Counted from the stretch's first letter, positions 34,742-44,390 are shown. The stretch: DNA of 64,000 nucleotides from an uncultured Acidobacteriaceae bacterium (GCA_937879855.1 CALFMO010000006.1:310001-374000), one strand, 5' to 3'. Numbers and translations: made by a program. Notes: generated from the sequence alone by a model not told the origin.

Positions 34742-36025
34742 CTAGTTGCCTTCGCCTTGATTTCCGCGGAGCTTGCTGCCAATTGTTTTGCCCGCCTGAT
34801 GAGCAATTCTCTGGGCCACTCCTCGCGGGCGATAATTTGGCCCGCCAGTTCCGCCACCGGAAGATCCAGGACTGGAAGAGCCAGAACCGGAAGAAACGGG
34901 AGAGGAGCTACTTTGGCTGTCGGTGCCTCCGCTGCCGCCTTCGCCCTCTTCACCGGAGCCTTGCGTCGAGGCTCTCGGACTCGACACACCGCTGACGGCA
35001 CTAGCAATCCCTTCCCGAATCGATTGACCCACCCCCGGGACAGGTGGGGCTGTCGAAGAGCTTGCGCCGCCGCCACTCGCACCGCCCCCGCCCCCGCCAG
35101 CCCCTCCAGCCGATGCAGCACCAACAGTTGAACCTGCGCCGCCGCCTCCACTTGCCGACCCTGCGCTGATGCCACCGGCAAGCCCAGCGGCTCCGGCGAG
35201 TGCCACGCCGGCGGCGCTCGTGGCCGCGTTTAGGACCGTCATCGCTGTGGCTCCAACGTCGCCCGAAATGAGGCGCTTTGCGATAAACGGGATCAAAGCG
35301 ATGGCAAGTGCGTAACATATGCTGACCAGGCCGAGAATCAGAGTGTCGAAAGGCCCGCGTAGGAATCCAAGAAAGCCGCCGCCGCCAACTTGTGAAACCT
35401 GATTCACCTGAATGGCCGTGATGAGCGCGCCCAAAATCGCATAGATGACTCCCCAGGCATTCCAAAGCATCAAGTTCGTGGCAAAAGAGCGGCCTAACTG
35501 TCCGACATTCGGCATTGGGAGTAAGGCCAATACCAGTGGACCGAGCGCGTAAAGCACGCCTCCATAGAGGGAGTAAAAGAAGCAAAAAACAATAATGGCA
35601 ATTCCGTAGACGATGTAGGCAACAACGATGAGAAGAGTGCCGATAGCTGCGGCAATGTCTCCGGTAACAATGTCCCAAATGGACGCGTTGTTGTTTTTGA
35701 ATTGTTGGCCAAGCTGATCCATCCAGCTGAGGAACATGTCTCCCGCGCCAGAGCTATTGCCGATAAATTGGGCGACACTGTTGAATGAGTTATTCACCTC
35801 TCGGAACAGCGTCGCCCAATTTGCGATGATGATCGCAACCACCAAGTACTTGATTGCTGTCACTCCGAGCGCTTGCACGTCTCCACCATGCATCACCGCG
35901 CGATAAAGACCGATCAGGAACCCGATGAGCAATATCCCGTACGCAATATTGGTCACCGTGGGGATAATCCCGGTCTTATCGATCCCGGATAGCGCGATAT
36001 TCAGGAGTTGCTGAAAATAGAACAT
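34742..36025 (-). CDS. VirB6/TrbL-like polytopic membrane protein
   Basis: 427 aa. About six membrane helices between residues 20 and 290 with the family's tryptophan-containing core (NLMLWNAWGVIYAILGALI). A long Gly/Ser/Ala-rich C-terminal tail (~300-427) includes a tract of repeated Gly-Gly-Ala and Ser-Ser. VirB6 forms the inner-membrane part of the DNA channel. The tail is unusually low in complexity. Confidence 0.8.
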   Translation of the reverse strand: MFYFQQLLNIALSGIDKTGIIPTVTNIAYGILLIGFLIGLYRAVMHGGDVQALGVTAIKYLVVAIIIANWATLFREVNNSFNSVAQFIGNSSGAGDMFLSWMDQLGQQFKNNNASIWDIVTGDIAAAIGTLLIVVAYIVYGIAIIVFCFFYSLYGGVLYALGPLVLALLPMPNVGQLGRSFATNLMLWNAWGVIYAILGALITAIQVNQVSQVGGGGFLGFLRGPFDTLILGLVSICYALAIALIPFIAKRLISGDVGATAMTVLNAATSAAGVALAGAAGLAGGISAGSASGGGGAGSTVGAASAGGAGGGGGGASGGGASSSTAPPVPGVGQSIREGIASAVSGVSSPRASTQGSGEEGEGGSGGTDSQSSSSPVSSGSGSSSPGSSGGGTGGPNYRPRGVAQRIAHQAGKTIGSKLRGNQGEGN

Positions 36026-36027
36026 GG

Positions 36028-36846
36028 TTATCTGGCCCGGTCGAGGATCTGATTGGTTTTGTCGTGGAGCGTAACGGTGTGAGCAGTACTGAACTTCAGC
36101 TGTGCCCCATGATTGGCCAGCTCAATGGAACGAACTCTGACCAACTCCGCCATCGCCGATTGCGTGTAAGCGTTAGCTCGCACGAGCCATGCCGCAGTCT
36201 GGGCTTCGAGAATAGCTGCGCTGCCAGGGGCGGCGCTCTGCAACTGCTGATTCAACTGCTCTGAGGCCTGGAGTTCGAGGTCAGCGAGTGCATCAATTTC
36301 GACGGCCTTTTTCATTGCCGCTTGGGCTTCTGCATCGGTTGCGTCCACTAGGTCGCGAACTTCGGGCGGCACATCCGTGCTAGGCATCACCTTCCCGTAA
36401 ACAGCGCCGTAATTGACGGAAATCTGCGGAATCGCCGTAACGCTACGCGACAACAATTTCTGCTCTAGCAGTTGCGGGGTGGGCAGGGTTGCGCTTTGCA
36501 CGTTTAGCTGCGAAACCTGCCGCATCTGCACAAATTCATTTTGAAATTGAACTGCAACCGCCCTCGCCTGATTGATAGCGGCAAGGGGATAAATCACCTT
36601 TTGTTCGTAGGTTGCCGTCTGCTGCTGAATTTGCTGAATTGAGCCTAACGGAGCCGCAACGGCATCCTGTAGCAGACCGGATATCGCTTTTAATCCGGCC
36701 GTGATGATCGCGCAGCAGGGATCCAGTCCTAATTGGCTGTACGCCCGACTTGGTATCAGGGCTGCAACAATCAGGGCCACCACGCTCGCTCTTGCTAGTT
36801 TGCTCGCGTAAAACTTCTTCGCGAATGTCGATAAGCGTTTTTTCAT
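36028..36846 (-). CDS. VirB5/TrbJ-like secreted protein, copy 2
   Basis: 272 aa. Basic N-terminus and signal helix (~20-37), then a long helical protein with 'QQTATYEQKVIYPLAAINQA', the segment shared with the gene upstream (LQQQVIWPLSAITQA). Such proteins act in pilus assembly as VirB5 or TrbJ. Lies 11 bases downstream of copy 1; the pair arose by duplication and has diverged strongly. Confidence 0.7.
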   Translation of the reverse strand: MKKRLSTFAKKFYASKLARASVVALIVAALIPSRAYSQLGLDPCCAIITAGLKAISGLLQDAVAAPLGSIQQIQQQTATYEQKVIYPLAAINQARAVAVQFQNEFVQMRQVSQLNVQSATLPTPQLLEQKLLSRSVTAIPQISVNYGAVYGKVMPSTDVPPEVRDLVDATDAEAQAAMKKAVEIDALADLELQASEQLNQQLQSAAPGSAAILEAQTAAWLVRANAYTQSAMAELVRVRSIELANHGAQLKFSTAHTVTLHDKTNQILDRAR

Positions 36847-36857
36847 AGGGCACTTCC

Positions 36858-37661
36858 TTACGGGTGAGTTAGGACCTGTTGCATCTGCAATCGCAGGCCT
36901 CGCGTGCTCGCCGCGCTCTTCTTGCGGATCGCATTGTCGTGGGCCAGCTTTGTCGCTTCGAGCCGCAAATCGGCGGCCAGCATCTTGGCCAGGTACGCCT
37001 GATTCGCAAGGTTCGCCACCTGGGCCTCTGCGGTAAGCAATGGAGCCGATCCGGGTGCCGCGGCCACAGCTTGCGCCTCGAGCGCGTCGGCACGGGCGAC
37101 CATTTGCACGCTATTTTGGTCAGAGATGACGGTTGTCTTTAGCGACGCAGCGGCCGCTGCGTCGTCCATGTCCATCATGTTCCGGTCCATAGCTGGCGCG
37201 TTAGTGGCGGGTGGTACCTGGCCATAGACCTGCGCGTACGCGGCCTGTACTTGAATGAGATTGCCGGAGTTCCCGCTGCGAAACGCTGCCTCAAGTCGCG
37301 AAGGGTTCACCAGCGTTGCGCTCGTCAAAGGGATACTTGCGGCTTGCGCAAACAGGTTTTGGTAGTAGCTCCTTATTGCGTTTCCTGAAGCTTTGGCTTG
37401 GGTGATCGCGCTAAGGGGCCAAATCACCTGCTGCTGGAGGTTCATCACATTGTTATTCACCGCTTTGATTCCGCTCAGTGCGGGGCCAATCCCCTTCTGC
37501 AGCGTGCTCGTAATGTTCTGCAGAAGCAAAATGATGTCGGCCACGGACGCTCGTGCCGAGCCCGCAAAAAGAACCAGCAGAATGGCCAGCAGCGTCAGCA
37601 TGTGAAGATGACGCAGTGCCTTGCGGCGCAGAAAGGCAAGCGGTTGGCATATTCGTTTCAT
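36858..37661 (-). CDS. VirB5/TrbJ-like secreted protein, copy 1
   Basis: 267 aa, GAGGAG upstream. Signal peptide (MLTLLAILLVLFAGSARA at ~21-38), then helices including 'NLQQQVIWPLSAITQAKASG' and 'APGSAPLLTAEAQVANLA', both matched in copy 2 (APGSAAILEAQTA). Overlaps the VirB4 stop by four bases. Likely pilus-tip or assembly protein. Confidence 0.7.
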   Translation of the reverse strand: MKRICQPLAFLRRKALRHLHMLTLLAILLVLFAGSARASVADIILLLQNITSTLQKGIGPALSGIKAVNNNVMNLQQQVIWPLSAITQAKASGNAIRSYYQNLFAQAASIPLTSATLVNPSRLEAAFRSGNSGNLIQVQAAYAQVYGQVPPATNAPAMDRNMMDMDDAAAAASLKTTVISDQNSVQMVARADALEAQAVAAAPGSAPLLTAEAQVANLANQAYLAKMLAADLRLEATKLAHDNAIRKKSAASTRGLRLQMQQVLTHP

Positions 37662-40297
37662 AACTTCTTTGCTCCTCTCATTACTTCTCCCGATATTTCC
37701 TCGGACAAAGGGTCAATGTCCGCCAGACCGTGGGGAAAAGTGCCGGCCAGTTCTTTGTAGGCTTCCAGTAACGGAACATCCGTGAACTGACTTAGCCACC
37801 ACGCGCGGTAAGCCCGCTCTCTGGGATAGGTTGTCATCACCCAGTAATCGATTGGCGTCGGGGATATGCGAACCGCATGCGTCGTATCCGCTTTTTCGCC
37901 GATGACGATCAAAGCATCTGCGCTCTTGCCCTTAACGGGTGCGCTGAAGTGCTTGATCTGATTTACGGCCGTCTCGTTGAGGTGGAGGTGATCTCGCAGA
38001 GCGGCGGTGTCGCCGGGCTGCTGGCCAATGATTTTGGTACTGCAGTTCTTGAGGATGCCGGCGCCGTGTGCTATTGGGTCCGAGGCAGAGCCGACGAAAT
38101 CCTCAACCGTCTGGCTGATGCCCCAGATACCTCCGTTGCGCTTTCGTGCCGTGCGATAGAGCTGGACCACAACCGGAGCAAGCACGGGAGAACGAAGTAG
38201 CGCCCAGCATTCGTCAAGCACGGTTATGCTGCGTCGTCCTAATTTCCCGGAGGCGCGCTGCACGGTGGCATGGGCGATGAGCAGGCTCATCGCCGTCTCC
38301 AGGCGTGGATCATCACTCAACTGTTCAATGTTGAAAAACAGCCAGGGACTCTCCAACGAGATGGTGGTAGGACGATCAAACAGCTTTGAATAAACGCCTT
38401 TCTCCCCGGTCCAGCTTCGCAGCTTGATCGATGCGAGCTGCGCCTCGTCCATAACGCGTTGGTTTTTTTCTTCATCCCGCCATTGGGCTAGTTCGTCGCG
38501 CAGATCGGAGAAAGTCGGGATCGGGTTGGACGGCCGGACCGCCGCTCGCTTGTAGGTTCGCTGGATGGCCTCGGTGATGAGATTGTCCAGGAGTTCGGTG
38601 TCTTCAGCACTCCCATCTCCCAACATGTGCCGGGTCAGATTCTTGAGAAATGCCACTTGATCCTTGCTCGGCTCCCGCTCTCCCTCAGGGAGATCCCAGG
38701 GATTGATCGTTTGCTCGCTGTCGAGCGCCATCGTGATCATCTGCCCGTCCATCAACTCGATCAAAGGGCGGTACGAATCGCCACGCTCAATAATCGAGAC
38801 CAGGGGGTTGGCTCGGCTGGCCATTAGCAGGAGTTGTTGAACCATCAAGGTCTTGCCGCCGCCGCTTTTGGCCATGACCAGCAGGTTCGCGTCACTCAGC
38901 GAAGGATCAAACAATGAAAAAGGAATGAGTTGCCGATAGGGAGTCTCGAGCAGAAAAAGTGGCGAGCGGGGAGTTCCCTGCCACGGTGTCTCGACCGGCA
39001 ACAGGTCTGCGGCATTCGTGGTGAGTACATCCTGATCGCGCTGATCGGGTGAGGCCATCGCAGGAAGGCAGTTGAACAAGATGCGGCGCTTGGCGTAGGT
39101 CTCGGCGACTGCCTTTGCGCCATTCATCCGGGACACGGCGTACAGAAGCTGTTGGCGGCGGTTGCTGATTGTCCGTTCTGCCGCCTCAAGTTCGGATGTT
39201 GTAACGGCTGGCTGTGACGTGCGAGTCGCGATGATGATGCTGAACTTCGCGGTCTTTAGGGAACTCGCGATAATGTCCTGCTGCACCCGGAACAGCTGCG
39301 ACTCAGCAACCTGAGCTTCGACGTTCGACCGGAAGCCGCCGTGTGAGTCGCGCTGAGCGGCTTGCATCTTGCGCAGGCGGGTCTTGTAACCTTTCAGGAC
39401 TTTGGTCTGGTCCGGAATGGTGATTTGGACAGTGGCGACGATTGGAAAGTCGAGCCCGACCAGTTCTCGAAGGATCCCGGGGAAAGTCGCATCCGGCAGC
39501 TCTTTCAGACTTACAATCGAATAGAGCACCCCATCCAGATTGAGATATGTGTCGCTCTCATCGACGATGCTGACGTCCGCTATTTGGTCGCGAGCACTTC
39601 GGTATTCGAGCTGTTTTTCGTCGCGCCGGTAAGGCCTCCTGTCCGGCTGCAGCGGATTCAATGCCCGCTTGGCTTCGAAAAAGAGTTCATCGTCACTCAG
39701 TCTTCGTGCGCCTAAGTCGGCGGCCTGCATGGTGCCCTCGATCCCGCATAGCAGGCTTTCAAATTCGGCCAGAAGTTCGGAGTGCTCTTGCCGCGATCGG
39801 ACGATACATTTGTCGGCAGACAGACTGAAGCCACCTGGTTTCGACGGGGCCTTTTTCCCGGTGACGCGTCGGTGGACCGTCGGATCCCAGATGAAATAAG
39901 CGTGAAGTATCGAGCGCGCGTAGAAACCTGCAGCTTCCTTGGTTTTCCACTTGTCAATCCGGACCGCATCGAGGGCCATTAATTTCGAGTTTTCTGAGTC
40001 CTGCCCGGCCGCGTAGCGCTCCAGCAGGTCTCCCAGATTTTCCACAACTTCATATCGGATTTGCAGCCTCATGCTCTGTTCGGGGATAGAGCGCAAGAGC
40101 GACTCCAACATCAATTTGCCGCGATTGCGGCCTTCGTCGCTGGCGAAGTACGTGGTCAAGCCTTTTAGCTCATATCCCGCCACAACCGAACCATCCGTGC
40201 GCACCACGACGTTGTCCAGGTAATCGCGCACGGGCAGCTGTTCGCAAAGCGCGGGACTGGTAAGACTTCTCTCGTGTTCGTTCATGGTCAGCGGCAT
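37658..40297 (-). CDS. VirB4/TrbE-type secretion ATPase
   Basis: 879 aa. Walker A AKSGGGKT at 476-483 and Walker B SITVLDECW at about 690-700, with the VirB4 N-terminal domain before. VirB4 powers pilus assembly and substrate transfer at the inner membrane. Full length for the family. Start ATG 40,297, AGGAAG upstream; overlaps the VirB3-like gene by ten bases. Confidence 0.9.
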   Translation of the reverse strand: MPLTMNEHERSLTSPALCEQLPVRDYLDNVVVRTDGSVVAGYELKGLTTYFASDEGRNRGKLMLESLLRSIPEQSMRLQIRYEVVENLGDLLERYAAGQDSENSKLMALDAVRIDKWKTKEAAGFYARSILHAYFIWDPTVHRRVTGKKAPSKPGGFSLSADKCIVRSRQEHSELLAEFESLLCGIEGTMQAADLGARRLSDDELFFEAKRALNPLQPDRRPYRRDEKQLEYRSARDQIADVSIVDESDTYLNLDGVLYSIVSLKELPDATFPGILRELVGLDFPIVATVQITIPDQTKVLKGYKTRLRKMQAAQRDSHGGFRSNVEAQVAESQLFRVQQDIIASSLKTAKFSIIIATRTSQPAVTTSELEAAERTISNRRQQLLYAVSRMNGAKAVAETYAKRRILFNCLPAMASPDQRDQDVLTTNAADLLPVETPWQGTPRSPLFLLETPYRQLIPFSLFDPSLSDANLLVMAKSGGGKTLMVQQLLLMASRANPLVSIIERGDSYRPLIELMDGQMITMALDSEQTINPWDLPEGEREPSKDQVAFLKNLTRHMLGDGSAEDTELLDNLITEAIQRTYKRAAVRPSNPIPTFSDLRDELAQWRDEEKNQRVMDEAQLASIKLRSWTGEKGVYSKLFDRPTTISLESPWLFFNIEQLSDDPRLETAMSLLIAHATVQRASGKLGRRSITVLDECWALLRSPVLAPVVVQLYRTARKRNGGIWGISQTVEDFVGSASDPIAHGAGILKNCSTKIIGQQPGDTAALRDHLHLNETAVNQIKHFSAPVKGKSADALIVIGEKADTTHAVRISPTPIDYWVMTTYPRERAYRAWWLSQFTDVPLLEAYKELAGTFPHGLADIDPLSEEISGEVMRGAKKL

Positions 40298-40632
40298 TTC
40301 ACGTCTTCCTTGATGTATGGAGTAATCAGGATGTGATCGCGTTCAATCGCACAGTATGTGTGCGGTTTCGTGTGCCAGAACAACAGGTCCCGCACGTAGC
40401 CGCGAGGCTTGCCGTACTTGAACGCCATCAGGATCGGCACGATCGACAGCGGCACTCCGTATTGCAATAGGACGCCGGCGGGAAGGCCCGCTATCTGGCC
40501 ACTCACGAAGCGGCCGACCACGTTCATCAAAGCTCCGACTCCCAGCACAATGAGCAAATCCTCGAATTCGAGAAGCATGAACGTCACGCGCGTCTGCAGG
40601 TTCCGATTTACTGGTGTTACGTCGAGTCCCAT
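40288..40632 (-). CDS. VirB3/TrbD-like membrane protein
   Basis: 114 aa, GGGAGG upstream. Two membrane helices (~28-47 and ~53-72), then a conserved-looking 'KPRGYVRDLLFW' and a short tail. Size, topology and position directly before VirB4 fit VirB3. Confidence 0.7.
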   Translation of the reverse strand: MGLDVTPVNRNLQTRVTFMLLEFEDLLIVLGVGALMNVVGRFVSGQIAGLPAGVLLQYGVPLSIVPILMAFKYGKPRGYVRDLLFWHTKPHTYCAIERDHILITPYIKEDVKCR

Positions 40633-40645
40633 TTGGCACCTCCCG

Positions 40646-41095
40646 TCAGCGGACTCCGGCCGTTCCGTTTTGCACCCAAAATTCTGCCAACCGAAGAATT
40701 CCTGACAATCCGAAACAGCACATGGCAGTCACCAGATTTCGAATCCAGGCTTCACCTACCGTCAACCGCTCCAGCAAGCCCGCGAAGTGCAGCACCATCA
40801 AAACCACTTGGCTTATCCCGTACAGCGGCAGAATTACGTTCCCGATCCAATTCACCAACGCCAGGATCGAAAGCCAGAATCGGTTCGGATCGTTCCAAGC
40901 TCCCTGTTGAGCAAACGACTCCAGCAATCGCAAAAGTCCCGAACACATCAGCGACGCGACTGCCGCATACGATAACTGCTGGTAGTGCATTCCCTTGCTG
41001 AACCGCCAGATCGCTCCGGCAAAAAACAGACCCGCTAGTGTCGGCATCAGAAGATTGCCTAACCAGTTCGTAAGATTGATGAGTCCGTTTTCCAT
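40646..41095 (-). CDS. Double VirB2-like membrane protein
   Basis: 149 aa, GGAG upstream. Two successive copies of one ~70-residue unit: residues ~5-66 (NLTNWLGNLLMPTLAGLFF ... SGLLRLLESFAQQG) and ~80-148 (LVNWIGNVILPLYG ... SGILRLAEFWVQNG). The same unit occurs once in the 122-aa pilin at 41,799 (VNWVGNVISPLLA ... SGLTRLIESWINSG). So this is a tandem duplication of a VirB2/TrbC-like hairpin. It lacks a cleavable signal, so it may stay in the membrane. Confidence 0.7.
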   Translation of the reverse strand: MENGLINLTNWLGNLLMPTLAGLFFAGAIWRFSKGMHYQQLSYAAVASLMCSGLLRLLESFAQQGAWNDPNRFWLSILALVNWIGNVILPLYGISQVVLMVLHFAGLLERLTVGEAWIRNLVTAMCCFGLSGILRLAEFWVQNGTAGVR

Positions 41096-41110
41096 TAGTC
41101 AGCTCCAATC

Positions 41111-41764
41111 TCAGGCCACCATCGTCTGTACAAGCTTCCAAATCGCGGAAACGCTCAGGAACGCCAGCGCCGATCCAACCAGCGGTGCAACCGGTTTGTG
41201 TCTCACATAATTCAAGATGGCTCCCACCACGGCGAGACCCGCTGCTTCCGGCAAGATATTGCCGGCCAGAAAATTCCACGCCGACACCAGCATGTCCGTT
41301 GTTGCGAACTCGGACCCACTGTTCCAGCTCTGCATCAACTGAGAGGTGCTGCTCACCGACAGCATGAAAATGGCAGCGATGATCGAAGACAAGGGGCTGT
41401 GCCCTTGCGCTCCGTCCACAGCCGCTTTCAGGATGAAGAAGGCCGCGATCACTGGAACCAGCCTCGTAAGCAAAACGTCCGAGACGAACGTCTTGAAGGT
41501 CGTTTCCATACTCACTACCCAAGAACTGCTCGTGGCCGCCGACTGCGGCGGTAGAACGATGCCTTGCGCAGCAAACCAGGAAAGGAACTGGGGAAGTGTG
41601 AGCAAAATCACCGACCACAGAATCCACTTCTGGAAACGACCTTGGAAACTGAGGCCTTCCTGACGCAAGGCCAGGCCGGCCAGCACCAACGTGCAGATTG
41701 CGGACGGAATCGCCAGGGCGAACAGCAACTGCAGCAACTCGCTAATGATTTGAGGCAGCGTCAT
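41111..41764 (-). CDS. Polytopic membrane protein with VirB2-like segments
   Basis: 217 aa, five to six membrane helices. The C-terminal ~65 residues (NFLAGNILPEAAGLAVVGAI ... FLSVSAIWKLVQTMV) resemble the VirB2-like unit of its two neighbours. The N-terminal part resembles it only loosely. It lies between them in the operon. Probably part of the same pilus/channel substructure. Confidence 0.55.
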   Translation of the reverse strand: MTLPQIISELLQLLFALAIPSAICTLVLAGLALRQEGLSFQGRFQKWILWSVILLTLPQFLSWFAAQGIVLPPQSAATSSSWVVSMETTFKTFVSDVLLTRLVPVIAAFFILKAAVDGAQGHSPLSSIIAAIFMLSVSSTSQLMQSWNSGSEFATTDMLVSAWNFLAGNILPEAAGLAVVGAILNYVRHKPVAPLVGSALAFLSVSAIWKLVQTMVA

Positions 41765-41798
41765 GTCTTCCCATTCCTAAAGAGACTGAAAACCCTTG

Positions 41799-42167
41799 TT
41801 ACACACCGCCGGTTCCAGAATTTATCCAAGACTCGATTAAGCGAGTCAGGCCCGAGATCATGAGTAGTCCTATGGCTGTGACCACCCAACGCATGACCCC
41901 GCGCCCGTTTGTGTAGGAAATCAAAGCCATAACAACGCATCCCACTGCCAATAGTGGAGAGATAACGTTGCCCACCCAGTTGACGACGTTCAACACGGTG
42001 CCTTCTGGTTGGGTCGCTTGCTGACCTTGGACCGCCTTGTTAAATACAGGGGCACTGCCCGGATTCTGAGCAAATGCTGCTAATGGATAGAGCTGAAGAA
42101 GAACAATGACCAGCAGACTCAACAGCACCGCCTTTTGATTTACGGTAAGAAAGGTATCGACCTTCAT
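41799..42167 (-). CDS. VirB2/TrbC-like pilin
   Basis: 122 aa from ATG 42,167 (MKVDTFLTVNQKAVLL), with GGAGG five bases upstream. Signal peptide to about residue 34 (PLAAFA), then two hydrophobic helices separated by a short polar loop (YTNGRG). This is the form of VirB2 major pilins. First pilus gene of the stretch downstream of the terminator region. Confidence 0.75.
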   Translation of the reverse strand: MKVDTFLTVNQKAVLLSLLVIVLLQLYPLAAFAQNPGSAPVFNKAVQGQQATQPEGTVLNVVNWVGNVISPLLAVGCVVMALISYTNGRGVMRWVVTAIGLLMISGLTRLIESWINSGTGGV

Positions 42168-42481
42168 TCGACCTCCACGCTGGAAGGGCTGAGTTGCCCC
42201 GCATCGAGACCGGAATATAGGGCCAATCGGAATTTCAGTAAAACCATCGCAGCAACTGAGATCGCGTTGTCTTTCTCCACGCAGAAGCAAATTGTTCTTC
42301 AGTGAGGGATTCCAAGAAGTTTTTAGGCAGGAAATGTGACTGGATGGCTTCCTAGATAACCACAGTCTGGGAAGTTGAAAATAAACAGCTTAAGGAAGAC
42401 TAGTGAGACTTCTGCATCGCATTCTGGAGTCCGGTCGCCCAGTCCGCTGAGCCCTGTTTTGGCGCTCTCTACTCTAAAACA

Positions 42482-42507
42482 AACCGTTGCTCAGCTAACG
42501 GTTTTTT
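42482..42507 (+). terminator. Bidirectional rho-independent terminator
   Basis: AACCGTT, 8-base loop, AACGGTT, then a run of T. The reverse strand also has a T-rich tract (TTTGTTTT), so it can stop transcripts from either side. It falls between the DUF3592 gene and the pilin operon. Confidence 0.7.
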
Positions 42508-42637
42508 ATACAAGTGACACGAACGTCAGAACGAACATTGATCTGGGCCTCAAGAACGAATTCGCACTCAGTCAAGCATTGTCAGCAGCAAAGAAAACGC
42601 TGTTGCTCAGTTGTTAGATTTTTGTACAAACACGCAA

Positions 42638-43324
42638 TCAAGAGAGCTTCAGATCGATTAAATCGTCGCCTGCTGGCGGATGTGACTGGGAAGGTGGGGA
42701 CGCATCATCGTTCTCTGGCAGAGTCCCCAAATATCGGAGCCGCCGCTGCGTGACGATGAGAAATGTCAAGAAAAAGATCATCCAACCCGACATCCCAACG
42801 ATTTCCTTCCACGGGTACACCAGGTAAGCCGGCTCACCGACAATTTTGACGCCCGGCCCATTCGGATCGTGCAAGACTTGGACCGCTTCATTGAAACGAT
42901 GGCGCTCGAACCAACGGTTCGCGAGATTTTCGGAATCTGTCGTGCGGGTGCGCGCGATGCCTTCACACAATGGTGGCTTCCCATCAATGACGAAAGTCGT
43001 TCCGGTGAGACATTGTTCCGCGGGCACGGCGAAGCGTACCTCATATTCTACGAAATAGTGGGAGACATGGTCCCGTGAGGAAGGACCCGTGTAGGACTTA
43101 ACATGCACATCAGTCACATAACCTTGAGCAACGGGCCAGCTATGCCGGGCATGAAATTCCGAGAATACCCTCGCAATTATGACAATCCACGCGAGCGTGC
43201 CCACAGACAAAAACAACAGAATGGCAGCGCGCACGAACCTAGCCCTATTCCGGTTCGGCAGTAGAGCTTGCAGAAAGGTGCTGTCATTTGCGGGGAAAGA
43301 AGACGGGATATTCCCGATAGACAT
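42638..43324 (-). CDS. DUF3592 membrane protein
   Basis: 228 aa. Membrane helices at ~33-52 and ~178-195 flank an extracytoplasmic DUF3592 domain (SWPVAQGYVTDVHVKSYTG, HYFVEYEVRF, AVQVLHDPNGPGVKIVGE). Polar Pro/Ser tail. Function unknown. Unlike the copy at 3-401 it is uninterrupted. Placed inside the transfer region but bounded by a terminator. Confidence 0.7.
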   Translation of the reverse strand: MSIGNIPSSFPANDSTFLQALLPNRNRARFVRAAILLFLSVGTLAWIVIIARVFSEFHARHSWPVAQGYVTDVHVKSYTGPSSRDHVSHYFVEYEVRFAVPAEQCLTGTTFVIDGKPPLCEGIARTRTTDSENLANRWFERHRFNEAVQVLHDPNGPGVKIVGEPAYLVYPWKEIVGMSGWMIFFLTFLIVTQRRLRYLGTLPENDDASPPSQSHPPAGDDLIDLKLS

Positions 43325-43594
43325 AGATAACGTGTATTAACACTATATTCGACGCGTTTCAGCTGCGCCAGCATTGTCCCGCTACATTTCAATCTCCTCA
43401 AAGGCCTCGCTTCGCCGGGAAGCCATTGACGATGTCATTAGAGTCTGGACAGTGAGCCGTCGTGAGAGGGCGGGTATTCCAAGCCTCTGGACGATCCGAA
43501 AAAGGAAATCAAGGCTGAGTCAGAGCGGGCATGCGTCGAAACAAATTATTCATGTTTTGGGACAAATTGCCTCTGCCAAAGGCATACTACAAGT

Positions 43595-44329
43595 ATGCAG
43601 AAAAACCAGCGCATGCTAATTCAACAATTCGTCGATCGACTCGACCAAGTCATTAGCCACTACGATCTTCTTCGCCATCCGTTTTATCAAGCCTGGAGCT
43701 TCGGTGAACTGACGGCCCAAGACATCGCTGAATATAGTCGCGACTACTACCACCACGTAGAAGCTTTTCCTCGGGCGCTGGTGCAGTTTGCACGCCGCCT
43801 GCCCAATACAGAGCTACGAGCGGTGGTCTTGGCTAATCTGGCGGAAGAAATGGGGCCTCGTCCCCTTGATTCCCATGCCAGCTTGTGGCTTGATTTTGCC
43901 GAAGGCTTTGGCGTTACTAGGCCGATTCAAACAAGGCCCTCAGCAGCTGTCAAAGAACTGATCATATTTTTCGAAGCGATGGCCCGGGAAGGCACACCTG
44001 AGGAAGTGCTCGCAGCCCTTTACGCTTACGAATCACAAGTCCCGCGGATTTCTACAGAGAAGCTGCGCTCTCTGCGAGAATTCTACGGTGCGGATGATCG
44101 GGCTTGCCAGTACTTTCTGGTCCACATCACAGCCGATGTGGCGCACGCGCAGTCCTGGCGAACACAACTGAAGAAATGCATTGAATCGGATTCGAGACAC
44201 GCTTCACGATCTCTATCCGCTGCAACTATGGCGGCGTCTGCGCTTTGGGAGGCGCTGGACGGAATCGAAAATGCCCGCTTGACTCGCAAGATGGCCTCGC
44301 CTGGTTGCCCCCAACTGTCTACAGCATAA
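43595..44329 (+). CDS. CADD/PqqC-like di-metal protein (folate-related)
   Basis: 244 aa on the plus strand inside a minus-strand transfer cluster. It matches the CADD family: 'YDLLRHPFYQAWSFGEL', 'YYHHVEAFPRAL', 'NLAEEMG', and H177-x3-D181-x2-H184 in 'VHITADVAHA', with Glu84/85 and Glu146 as further metal ligands. Chlamydial CADD is a self-sacrificing enzyme that makes p-aminobenzoate from its own tyrosine for folate synthesis; Tyr23 here is in the matching segment. Role as ICE cargo is inferred. No Shine-Dalgarno is evident. The 270 bases upstream hold no gene I can support. Confidence 0.75.
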   Translation: MQKNQRMLIQQFVDRLDQVISHYDLLRHPFYQAWSFGELTAQDIAEYSRDYYHHVEAFPRALVQFARRLPNTELRAVVLANLAEEMGPRPLDSHASLWLDFAEGFGVTRPIQTRPSAAVKELIIFFEAMAREGTPEEVLAALYAYESQVPRISTEKLRSLREFYGADDRACQYFLVHITADVAHAQSWRTQLKKCIESDSRHASRSLSAATMAASALWEALDGIENARLTRKMASPGCPQLSTA

Positions 44330-44365
44330 ATTTTAAGCCGACAAACTTCTATTCGAAAATAGTCA

Positions 44366-44390
44366 GACTTGGCTCCAAAGTCGTCTTTTT
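44366..44390 (+). terminator. Likely terminator of the CADD-like gene
   Basis: GACTT and AAGTC stem with short loop, then TCTTTTT, 37 bases after the stop. The stem is short and imperfect. Confidence 0.5.

Noticed and set aside
40752..41627. 291-codon minus-strand frame overlapping two pilin-region genes
   Set aside because: It crosses two well-supported membrane-protein genes in another frame and has no protein-like features.
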